Positions 54,157 through 63,772 of a stretch of DNA of 64,000 nucleotides are shown in pieces. Position numbers and translations under genes: made by a program. This DNA comes from Viola odorata. Lineage: Eukaryota > Streptophyta > Magnoliopsida > Malpighiales > Violaceae. Location: positions 568,001 through 632,000 of the forward strand of contig OY829540.1 of the NCBI GenBank assembly GCA_963691705.1. Reading direction: 5' to 3'. Numbering within the stretch: position 1 is the first letter of the stretch; each line of letters opens with the position of its first letter. A model generated the notes under the pieces. It saw nothing but the letters and a program-made list of their open reading frames with translations, did not search any database and was not told the DNA's origin.

Positions 54157-56064
54157 ATGGCTAAGACTCGCCGCTCTGAGTTGAAATCTGCCGATGAGAA
54201 AGGATGGATATTACTGCTAGTGTTATCACATCTGAGGCCGCTCTCCGTGAGCATTTGGCCACCCATAATGCTGATATCCCTGATGATTATAAGACCACTG
54301 TTGCCCCTGAGTCACTACGTTTGAACAGCGTTCTGACGGGCAATCGTAGGGTCTTGTACGCGTAAATGTTCCGTTATGGTTTCCGGATTCCTATTGACTC
54401 TTTTGTGAAAGAATTGCTTGTTGCTGTCGATCTGAATCCGGCCCAATTATCCCCAAATGCGTATTGTTGTGTTTATGCTTTTCTGGAACTTTGTAAATAC
54501 AAAGGGATTACTTCCCCTTCCCTTCTACTGCTCAAATCTCTTTTTAAGCTGATGAAGAGCAGGGGAGTGATAACGATATCGCCCCATTTTGACGATGACT
54601 CTCTTAAGTCTTTTACTTGGAAACTCTTCCACATCGAGTCTTCCGTTGATGCCTGGAAAAAGGAGTTCTTTGTGATAGATCTTCTCGAAGGTCCTGGTTC
54701 TTGGTGGCGATCTGGGTTTAACCAAAACGTCGATGATACCGTCTGGAGCAGACTAGGGACCCTTCCTCCATGCGAACAAGACTGGTTAAACAAGTTGCTC
54801 CAACTGGAAATCAGCGTTCACATCCGTCAAGTGGCTTGTAGAGTGGACATTCATTCTTGTGTTAAACGTGAGTGTCGCGTTACTCCCTTATTTGTTATCG
54901 CTGATACTAATGCTGACGTTATTTTGTGATCTCGCAGCGACGGATCCCAACTATAAGCCTGAAAGCGTAAGGAGACGCATGAAGAGGGCTCAAGAAAGAG
55001 AAGAAAATGAGAGGGCTACCTCCACGGAAGCTACTGATAATCCCACGGAGCTGCCTGCTACTTCCGCGAGTCTTGCTCAAGTATCCTCTTCTTCGGCCGG
55101 TGAGGGGAATACTGCCATTCCTTCAGGCGTTCCCCTCGTGACCATCGTTGTTCCTCCTACCCAGCCTTCTTCTTCTTCCAAGGCTCTTAAGGCCATTGCC
55201 AAAGGAAAAAAGAAGAGAAAAACAAGAAGCGTTGCCGCTCTTACACCTTCTCCAGACGCGACAGGTTCTTCAGACGCACCTCTTCCTAACACCGTTACAG
55301 TAAGGATGTCTTTTAGCCACGATATGCTACATTTTCGATGTCTGTCGTGGTTTGATTTCTTTTTTATATATTTCATATTGCGTTCTTGGCAGGACACTAC
55401 TGCTGTCGCTACCTCCGCTCCTCCCTCAGGCGCTATGAATTTGGGCTACGTGCTGACTGGTTCTAAGAAGAGACAGCGGCAGAAAGGTGAGGGCGGAAAT
55501 TTCTCTTCCCCCACCACCGGAATGGAGAACAGACCTGCAGACGGTTTTGATTCCACGGTTGTTCCCCAAGGGGGGCATTCCTCTGAATTTTTGGCGAACA
55601 TGGGCACAGGCGAGACTTTCAGGGTTTCGCCCAATTCTTTTGGAGGTCCCGTTCACGCATATCCCTCCAATCTGGGATATCAAGAGGGCTTGCGGGAGCG
55701 AAATGAGAAGAAGAAGTTGCTGGAGGAGCGCACGCGACTATTATTAGCTCAACAGGAGCTGAAGAAGGAACATTCTGACGCCTTGGCAGAAGAGAGGGCC
55801 AAAAATACTATCTTGGAGAATGAGAAGTCATCCTTGGCCCAAGAGAAGGCTTCCGTGGAGGAAGAGTCGGCCGATAGGAGTCTGTGGCACGTCGAGCAGC
55901 CTGCTGCTATTTTAGTTGCTTGTTTTGAGGAAGTCCATGGGGTCGATGCGTACAAGCCTGATGATGTTACGGCGACTTTCATGCGAAGATCTGCTCATCT
56001 TAATGAGGAAGGTTTTCGCCAAGCTAAAGCGGCAGGCTGGAAACGGAGGAACCCCGACAGTTGA
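54157..56064 (+). pseudogene. RetX aORF4, three exons, near full length
   Basis: Starts MAKTRRSELKSADEK at 54157. Exons 54157-54867, 54938-55299, 55393-56064; introns of 70 and 93 bp with GT...AG ends. Restoring one base lost near 54202 (exon 1 is 711 bp here, 712 in RetY) makes the total 1746 bp, an exact multiple of three. Exon 1 carries the transposon-type domain (MFRYGFRIPIDSFVKELL; LNPAQLSPNAYC; ITISPHFDDDSLK); a TAA at about 54364 replaces Gln. Exon 2 is basic then Ser/Thr/Pro-rich. Exon 3 has a polar linker and a coiled coil (NEKKKLLEERTRLLLAQQEL; ILENEKSSLAQEKASVEEES), ending KAAGWKRRNPDS. The only copy whose C-terminus is seen. Confidence 0.75.
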
Positions 56065-56604
56065 CATTCTTTGAGGCTTTGCCGCCCTTCTCTTAGTGAT
56101 CAAGCGTCACTATATTTTTGTAATTATTTTGACCGCTGAAGTTCATAACTCCTTAAAATATTTTGGTGTAATCAGACAGCTTTTATCGCTATCTTTCCTT
56201 TCATTTAGTTGTCTCCTTACGACCTTCTTTGGCGTTGTCTTCGCCCCGTTATCCCGATGCGTTTATTTTTTTGAGTAGCTCCTTAGCAGTCCCACCAAAA
56301 TTTCAAAATTCGATATCGGGTTAGTTCTCCTGGTAAGTCTTACGATATCGCTGCTTATGAGATCATTACTCCTTTCGCTGCCCGAAAAATATTCTGCACA
56401 TTCCTAATTGTAAACCATCAGTAACAAAAACACGTTACGAGGGATAGTAATTACCCGTAGGAGCCTTTCTGTTGCCATCATAGGGCGTCATCTTGGAACC
56501 CGCGTGAATCGCTTTCGCTATCAGCTCTATACTTCACTAGGGATTACACATCTGGCTACTAGCTGGGATTTCACGATTCTCCGCGTTTCCCTTTTTTCAC
56601 GATT

Positions 56605-57062
56605 GGCCCGTAAAGTGCCTCATCTTAGTGAGCTGTCGGATCGGGACGGCTATCACAAGGCTAGGGAGTTTTCACTTTTGGGCGTTGGCCTCGCGTCTAG
56701 AACCGTGTCCTTACTTAATGGCCTGGCTGCAGCAGCCCAGCCGTTAAGATAGGATTCTTGTCTCTAGAACGGAGTTTCTATTCCTTTGGGGCGTGCCTTG
56801 TCTTGATGGGTCGTCTCCACGAGAACGGTCAGTACAAGAAAAGGACTTTTCACCCCCAAAGATACCGGGCAGTGCCCTCACTTAATGAGCCATCTGATCA
56901 AGATCGGTCATCATAAGGATAGGACTTTTCACCCCCGGGGGTGTCCAGGATCTTTCAATCCAACGCTAATTCAAGGTATGTTGGGTCGTGCCCTCACTTA
57001 GTGGGCCATCTAATCAAGACCGGCCATCACAAGGATAGGACTTTTCACTTCCCAAGATACCC
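56605..57062 (-). repeat. Tandem repeats between aORF4 and pol in RetX
   Basis: About four units of 80-115 bp, each with a GTGCCCTCACTTAGTG-like start, GATC.AGA.CGG.CATCA middle and AAGGATAGGACTTTTCAC end (plus-strand reading). They occupy the convergent gap between the 3' ends of pol and aORF4. 56065-56604 before them shows no gene. Confidence 0.7.
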
Positions 57063-57164
57063 CCTTTTTTATCTGCACAAAGGCAACCACAAACACCCAC
57101 GAAAGCTCTCTCCTCGAGCGTTAGTCATGGTTAGGGTTGACATAAATCAAAGGTGCAGATAAAA

Positions 57165-57750
57165 TTAAATTCTAGAGTAATCTAATTTCAAACGAACGAT
57201 ATTCCAAGAGTTGGATAAGGGTGTACCATCGAGCGTCTCTAGATGATAGGCTCCTTTTCCGACAACGTGGGTGACACGATATGGTCCATCCCAGTTTGGA
57301 CTGAGTTTTTCCATACGTTGTCCTGCCGCCCGCTTGTCTCGGAGCACCAGGTCACCGACTTTCAGCAACCGCTCTTTGACGCGCCTGTTATGATAACGGG
57401 CCATCTTTTGTTTGTAATGCTGCGTTTTCAGAAGGATTTCTTCTAGGACTTCTGGTAACGCATCCAGGTTGGCTCGTAACCTTTCCTCATTTAGTTCCTC
57501 TCGAAAGTGAGCCACCCGTAGGCTCATGGTTCCAATTTCCACTGGTGTAACAGCTTCGGTTCCGAAGGCCAACGCGAAGGGTGTTTCTCCAGTGCTAGTC
57601 TTTACAGTCATGCGGTACGCCCACATCACGTATGGTAGCTCATCAGCCCACTTCTTTTTAGACCCTTCTAGGTTTTTCTTGATACCGCTGAGGATGCTCC
57701 GATTGGTTACTTCCGCCTGTCCATTAGTTTGCGGATGAGCCACGGAGGTT
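57165..57750 (-). pseudogene. pol: RetX pol, integrase C-terminal part
   Basis: Minus strand, about 195 codons: VAHPQTNGQAEVTNRS (with the catalytic Glu), LPYVMWAYRMTVKTSTGETPFALAFGTEAVTP, GDLVLRDKRAAGQRM, GPYRVTHVVGKGAYHLE, ending LKLDYSRI. Very close to RetZ 51600-52176 and uninterrupted in what remains. Upstream pol is replaced by OgreR sequence at about 57750. Confidence 0.85.
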
Positions 57751-57751
57751 A

Positions 57752-60652
57752 CTCGGGTGTGTTCGTATGGTCATACGTAGATATACTAGGTCTTGATCCC
57801 GGGATAGTTGAGCATCGCATCCTGTTGAAGCCTGGGTTTAAACCAGTCAAACAAAAACTCTGGAGGATGCATCTACACATCCTTTTGAAAATCAAAGAAG
57901 AAGTTACCAAGCAACTAGATGCAGGTTTCTTAAGAGTTGCCGAATACCCAGAATGGATCGCCAACATAGTGTCAGTGCCTAAGAAAGATGGGAAAGTCCG
58001 TATGTGCGTGGACTTTCGGGATCTTAATTGAGCCAGCCCTAAGGATGACTTCCCACTTCCCCATATCGACATCTTGGTGGATAGTGCCGCCAGTAACGAC
58101 ATGTTCTCCTTTATGGATGGATTTTCGGGATACAATCAGATCAAGATGGCACCCTAAGACAGTGAAAAGACGACCTTCATCACACCCTAGGGAATCTTCT
58201 ACTACAAAGTAATGCCCTTCGGATTAAAGAACGCATGAGCTTCTTACCAACGTGCTGCCGTCACCCTTTTCCATGACATGATGCATAAAGAATTGGAAAT
58301 ATATGTCGATGACATGATAGCCAAATCTCTTGGGACGTAAGATCATGTAGACATCCTAAAGAAGGTATTCGAAAGGTTGAGACAATTTCAGCTACGGCTA
58401 AACCCAGCTAAGTGTACCTTTGGAGTGACCTCCGGAAAGTTGTTAGGATTCATCGTCGGCAACAAAAGCATAGAAGTGGATCCTGACAAGGTAAAGGCAA
58501 TTTAAGAGCTACCCGCTCCCAGCACCGAAAAAGAAGTACAAAGCTTCTTAGGACGCATCAACTACATCGCTCGCTTTATCCGCCAGTTAACACTTACCTG
58601 CGAACTGATGTTCAAAATGTTAAGAAAGCATGGAGATGCAGAATGGGATAAAGATTGCCAGAAAGCCTTTGAGAAAATCAAGAAATATCTGCAAAGCCCA
58701 CCTGTACTAGTTCCCCCGACACCAGGACGTCCCTTGCTCATGTATATGATAGTCACGGCTAGCGTCATGGGTTGCATTTTGGGATAGCATGATGAGTCAG
58801 GTAGGCGTGAACAAGCCATCTACTATCTCAGCAAAAAATTCAACGAATGCGAAATGCGCTACTCTATATTGGAACGAACTTGTTGTGCCCTAGCATGGTA
58901 CGTCCGAAGGCTCCGACAGTACATGTTTTATTACACGACATGGTTAATCTCCCGCATGGATCCCCTGAAGTACATCTTCGAGAAGCCGTATCTGTCAAGT
59001 CACATTTATAGATGGCAAGTCTTATTGGCCGAGCACGAGATCATATATGTAACGCGAAAGGCGGTTAAGGCAAGCGCTTTCGTCAATCACTTGGCTGATC
59101 ACGCCTTGGACGAATATGAATCGTTAAGTTTCGACTTCCTGGATGAGGACATCGTGTTGATTAATGACGAGATCGCAGAAGATCTTAGAGAAGATGATTG
59201 GTGGACTATGTTCTTCGACGGTGCGGTGAACCTCTCAAGCAAGGGAGTAGGAGTCGTGGTCATAGCCCCAGATGGCCGTCAATTCCCCATAGCATGCAAG
59301 TTGAACTTCCCATGCACCAACAACATCACCGAGTACGAGGCATGCATCAGCGGTCTGACGGCAGCAATCGATTTAAAAGTAAAAAAGCTCAAAATCTTCG
59401 GTGATTCGGCCCTTGTCATCTACCAAGCCCAGGATTTATGGTAGACACGGGATTCCAAGCTCATCCCTTATCAGAGGTTACTCACCCAACTCATGAGGGA
59501 ATTCGAAGAAACCAAATTCAACCGAATTGATAGAGAAAAGAACCGCTTCGCAGACGCGTTAGCCACGTTGGCCTCGATGTTCAAGTTAGAATGCGGAGTA
59601 ATGCTTCAACCATTGAGAGTAGAAGTAAAGGAAACACCGGCATGCTGTGTCACCTTGGAAGAAGAACCGGATGGGAAGCCATGGTTCCACGACTTAGTAT
59701 GATTTATTAGAAACCGGGAGTATCCACCGGGGGTAAGCCGAGTTAGCAAAAGGACCCTCCAACGCTTGGCTTTAGACTTCTACCTCGACGGTGAGGTTTT
59801 GTAAAAGGAGAGCTGATGGAGCTTTACTTCGTTGCGCCACCATGGTTGAGGCCAAGAAAGTCATAACGGAGATCCACGAAGGGGTTTGTTCCACACACGC
59901 AAGTGGGCATATGATGGCAAGACAAATAATGAGACAAATGTTAGATTTACGCGGACCATCTCCATGTCCCTCCGACCCCTCTCTTCAGCATGACATCGCC
60001 TTGGCCTTTCATGATGTGGGGAATCGACATCATCGGCCAAATTCATCCGAAAGCCTGTAACGGCCATCGCTTCATCCTCGTGGCAACTGATTACTTCACC
60101 AAGTGGGTGGAAGTCGCCTCTTACTCCAACATCACCCAGAAAATAACCATGCGATTCATTGAGAAGAACATCATTTGCCGCCATGGGGTCCTGGAAATGA
60201 TCATCACAGACAACGACACTAATCTGAATGGAAAAATGATCGACGATCTTTGCCAACGTTGGAAGGTGAAGCACCGAAACTCATCACCATATCGTCCAAA
60301 AATGAATGGCGCAGTCGAAGCGGCAAACAAAAACTTGAAGAAAATCATCCAAAAAATGGTGGTCACTCACAGAGACTGGCATGACATGCTTCCCTTCGCA
60401 CTGCATGCTTACCGGATAGCAACTCGTACGTCCACAGGGGCAACTCCCTACTCTTTAGTCTACGGCATGGAAGCCATAATTCCTCTTGAGGTAGAAATCA
60501 CTTCCCTTAGAATCCTGGCAGAATTAGAAGTAGAAGAATCAGATTGGGCAAGGGTGAGGTACGAGCAGTTAAACCTCATTCCTGAGAAATGCTTGGCCAC
60601 TATCTGCCATGCGCAATTGTATCAGCAAAGGATGGCCAACGCTTATAACAAG
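57752..60652 (+). pseudogene. pol: OgreR pol: RT, RNase H, second RNase H, integrase
   Basis: Starts in the RT N-terminus (VFVWSYVDILGLDPGIVEHRI). RT: VSVPKKDGKVRMCVDFRDLN, FMDGFSGYNQIKMAP, MPFGLKNA, YVDDMIAKS (about 58302). RNase H: EMRYSILERTCCALAWYVRRLRQYM. Second RNase H: TMFFDGAVNLSSKGVGVVVIAP (about 59205), ITEYEACISGL, FGDSALVIYQ. Integrase core from about 60000: WGIDIIGQIHPKACNGHRF, ITDNDTNLNGK, NGAVEAANK. More than ten stops, mostly at Trp, Arg and Gln codons, plus a damaged zinc-finger region near 59815-59990. Cut at 60652 by RetW. Different lineage from RetZ pol. Confidence 0.88.
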
Positions 60653-61121
60653 TGATAAGATTCGACCTTCGAGATGATCAGGACGATGACTACTGTTGGT
60701 CGAAGTTGCTGTAGTTGACGTCGGATCCGCCTGCAAAGCGCCGGAGGGGGGGCTCCGGCGTAGACACTCCGATGCTTAAGTCAGTAAGCGGTTCAAAAAT
60801 AGCAGAGGTTCCAGTGGGTAATTTTTGTCTTACCTTTGTTTTAAAATCAAGGAGGTATTTATAGGCCGCTGGGGGGGGTACCTGAGTAAAGAGAGGGTAT
60901 CCGGAAAGATAGCACTCTGGATGACGTCACAAGCGATACCTGGGGGTGACGTCATGGGCGATACCTCTAAGGAGGGTGTCGGGGGCGATACCCATGGTGA
61001 TGTCGGGGGTGATAACTCTGAGGAGGGTGCCGGGGGTGATATCCATGGTGATGTCGGGGGCGATAACTCCGCGGATCCCCTGGGATGGGATGATGTCGTG
61101 CGCCCAGAGACGCGTGAGACC

Positions 61122-61155
<34 letters not shown>

Positions 61156-61178
61156 CTGATGTCGACCATCCCGGAGAA
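60653..61178 (-). repeat. RetW 3' LTR (alpha subfamily), truncated
   Basis: Starts (plus strand) TGATAAGATTCGACC at 60653, carries the stem-loop (60732-60760), TATA box complement (about 60855), two TGACGTCA words (60922-60929, 60947-60954), repeated GGCGATACC.TGGTGATGTCGG units (60955-61065) and a 32-base C run (61123-61154) followed by GCTGATGTCGACC. The last 110-120 bp of the LTR and the pre-LTR motif present in RetX are absent; the sequence jumps to TCTGGTATCTTAGGTGAGGG, which in RetX lies at 36848. It inserted in OgreR integrase. Confidence 0.8.
61123..61154 (+). repeat. 32-bp C homopolymer in RetW LTR
   Basis: Uninterrupted run of 32 C, i.e. G on the element's sense strand, directly after GGTCGACATCAGC as read on the minus strand. 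The corresponding tract is 7 to 20 G in the other LTRs. Confidence 0.85.
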
Positions 61179-61609
61179 CATCTCCATGTCTGGTATCTTA
61201 GGTGAGGGTCCTTTCCCCCTTATGGTTGTCATTCCCTGTCCATGTCTTCGAGTTTCTTTGTCTGTTTCGATACGGCAAAGATCGATTGAACCGATATGCA
61301 GCACATAGTTCTGGGGCTTTCCTCCGAGCCAGCGGATTTCGGTCTTCGTACTTGTCCAAAGTTCCTTCCTCAGGGGGTGTCAAGGAATCAGCGAGAGACG
61401 CCGCTAACTCGTCTGGCTCCGCTAGGGTGTCACTTTCGCCTAGCGGTTTTAACCTGCCTGGGTCATCGGCAGCGTTCAGAAGGTTATAACTTGTCTGTGC
61501 TATGGGGTAGTTGTCGATGCTGACGGATCATTGTTGATGTCGTCGTGGGCAGTAACTAGGTCCTCAAGGGGTTTTGTGAACACGCGGGACCTTTCTTTCC
61601 TTTCCGCTC

Positions 61610-61800
61610 ATGGAGTCAGCGATATTGACGCGGTTTTACGCCATTGGCTACCCACAAGTTGTGCGGCTTTATACCACCAGATACCTGCAATATCGGCGAG
61701 GTTTTACGCTGCTAGGAGCCACCTGCGACATCGACGCGGCCTTACACTGTGGATACCTACAATTGCGCGGCTTTTACGTCGTGGCTACCTGCGATATCGC
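61610..61800 (-). repeat. RetW 3' minisatellite
   Basis: About five units of 32-38 bp (GACGCGGTTTTACGCCATTGGC, GCGGCTTTATACCACCAG, GACGCGGCCTTACACTGTGG). Confidence 0.75.
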
Positions 61801-61973
61801 GCTCCTTCACGTTTTCCAGGACTTCTATCTCGTGCTCCTTTCGGGTACCAACATCCTTAGTAGTATGCTGACGGCGATCCTTGTCTCCGTAGCAGGTCCA
61901 TCGGTCTTAGAGGCTAACGGGTGGCTCGTCTTTTGAGGACTTCCCCTTTCAAAAGGCCCATTTTCTCGGAGCC

Positions 61974-61980
61974 TATAAAT
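61974..61980 (+). promoter_or_regulatory. TATA box of RetW aORF1
   Basis: TATAAAT in CTCGGAGCCTATAAATCTGAG, 62 bp before the ATG; same position as in RetX. Confidence 0.7.
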
Positions 61981-62035
61981 CTGAGAGCTTTCTCTACTCA
62001 AGTTCATCTCATCTTTTCCTTTCACAATCTGCATC

Positions 62036-62413
62036 ATGGATCATTTGACCAAAAAATTTCTCCTATCCAAGGGCCATACTCTCAAGAACCTCAATGATGG
62101 AGACGTCGGGTTCCTGGAGAATATGCTGATCAAGACCTCCGAGGACATCTTGGAGTTGCAAGGGATGCTGACCCCACTCCATTCTAGGCTGGGAGCTACA
62201 TCTCTGGAGGATTTCAGTCCTCTAGAGAGCGTATCGAAGTTGGCCACCTCTATCGCTCGGATTCAAGTGGTGATCGCCATGCTGCAGCAACGCAAGGACA
62301 TGCTGGGGTGCTGCTTGAAGGGAATGAGGGTCACCTCTGCTGACCTAACTCTGGTCATGGACTCCCTGAGAGACATTCCCGATATACCCGAGGATGCTTG
62401 TTCTGACGCCTGA
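62036..62413 (+). CDS. RetW aORF1, intact
   Basis: 125 residues, MDHLTKKFLLSKGHTLKN to DACSDA. Differs from RetX at about 15 residues and is open throughout. Conserved blocks LNDGDVGFLENML, KTSEDILELQGMLTPLHSRLGATSLEDFSPLES and GCCLKGMR are present. Followed at 62488-62497 by the AATAAATAAA poly(A) motif. Helix-rich, unknown family. Confidence 0.7.
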   Translation: MDHLTKKFLLSKGHTLKNLNDGDVGFLENMLIKTSEDILELQGMLTPLHSRLGATSLEDFSPLESVSKLATSIARIQVVIAMLQQRKDMLGCCLKGMRVTSADLTLVMDSLRDIPDIPEDACSDA

Positions 62414-62482
62414 CGGCAATGGCTCCCTTTGAGCCTTTTCTTCTCTTTCTCTATGTACACAGCTGTACCTCTTGGCCATTAG

Positions 62483-62500
62483 GCCATAATAAATAAACTG
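62483..62500 (+). terminator. Poly(A) signal of RetW aORF1
   Basis: GCCATAATAAATAAACTG about 75 bp after the aORF1 stop; matches RetX and RetY. Confidence 0.65.
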
Positions 62501-62878
62501 TTTTTATTATGCCCCTTGTAACTTTTCTTCTTTTTCAATGCGCCCTTTGTCTTTTTTCGATTGGAGGCATCCTTAGCCCAACTGAAAATGAGTCAGTCAT
62601 TGGACGGTTTCCTCGCTAACCGTTCTGCATTAATTCTGCGCCGCTGCTCCCTTGCCAACTGATTGGGCTAATTTTCGGTTTTCCACGATCTGTGGGAGAT
62701 TTCAACAGGCGTGACTGCAAATTTATATTTGCACTTCAAGTTGTACAAGTGTCGGTTCTCAAGAGTCATGTTGGGTGATCGAAAAGCTTTTCCCCCTCCT
62801 TTGGCTATTTAATAGGATTCTTTCTCCCATTTCTGTTCATCTTTTTCCTTTTCCCCTTGACAAGTTGTCTGTGATCTC

Positions 62879-63301
62879 ATGGCTGATTCTCATTTTTTAG
62901 ATACTGCTGCGCGGGATTCTCCGCCAACTCCTCCGACTTCGCCTGATTCAGACAATCCTCCTCCGTCGCCTCTATGGAGGCCGTTTGTCCGTCGGCGGGG
63001 TCGTAAGAGGTTGAAGAAAAATGTCTCAAAGGTGTCTGAACCGCCTTTTAATTCCCCGATCCTTTCTGTTCAAAAGGGGGATGAACCATCTCTTCTTCCT
63101 CGTGATTCGCCAAAAATGGCCCTCTCTGCCTGCTCAGGGGTTGAAACGATGAAGCCAGTCGCCGAGGAGGAGTCCATCCAATCGATGATACACGTAGGAA
63201 AGAGGGTTGATGAGCCTTTTCCTCCCGTTAGCAGGGAGCTATCCTTTTCGGATGATGATGTAGTTTATTGTTATGGTATCTCTTGGTCTGATGGCAATTA
63301 G
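62879..63301 (+). CDS. RetW aORF2, intact
   Basis: 140 residues, MADSHFLDTAARDSPPTPPTSP to CYGISWSDGN. Pro-rich start, basic VRRRGRKRLKKNVSK, diverged middle, acidic SDDDVVYCYG end. TATA-like CTATTTAATA at 62805-62814. The middle is less conserved than the ends, as in RetA, consistent with a disordered linker between two short conserved motifs. No family recognised. Confidence 0.65.
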   Translation: MADSHFLDTAARDSPPTPPTSPDSDNPPPSPLWRPFVRRRGRKRLKKNVSKVSEPPFNSPILSVQKGDEPSLLPRDSPKMALSACSGVETMKPVAEEESIQSMIHVGKRVDEPFPPVSRELSFSDDDVVYCYGISWSDGN

Positions 63302-63772
63302 TTTAGCTTGTCTTGCCTCTTTGTAGATGTCGTATGGCTTTTTGAAAATAAGATAACGCTTCATTTTCCTTTTGTTCTCCTATCGCCTTCTCGCGCCATT
63401 TCTTTAAACATCAAGGGTTGCCGTGGAGGGATACCTGTCGCTGGGTGCGACCGTCTTTCGGCCTTTAGTCAGTAACTGTCTTCTCCCACAGACATAATTG
63501 ACTGTCCACGCGTCACTTTCTGCTCCACACGTGTTTCACTTTTACAGGTTGTCTTCTTCCTCAAGTTTGACCTTTATAAGGGAACCGTCATTCTCTTTTA
63601 TTACTTTTGTCAATATTTTGAAATTTTTCACACTTTCTTTTTCTCCTGTGCTTCTACCCTGCTCAAGATAAGTTTCTGCAACTGCTCCCCAGCGCCGACA
63701 GCCTATTTACTGGCTTTTTGTTCCAGGTATTCTGTTCTTCTCTCGTCGTAGTTTTTATTTTTCCCGTCCCTT

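Larger units (their letters stand above)
52872..57750 (-). mobile_element. RetX, 5' segment (minus element)
   Basis: Continuation of RetX: second half of aORF3 and all of aORF4 (plus strand, i.e. antisense to the element), a tandem-repeat spacer, and the integrase C-terminus on the minus strand. It ends at about 57750 against OgreR reverse transcriptase, so its gag, RT and 5' LTR are lost. Confidence 0.7.

Noticed and set aside
60946..61308. Proline- or glycine-rich open frames over the C run
   Set aside because: They are artefacts of the homopolymer and of LTR repeats read as codons.
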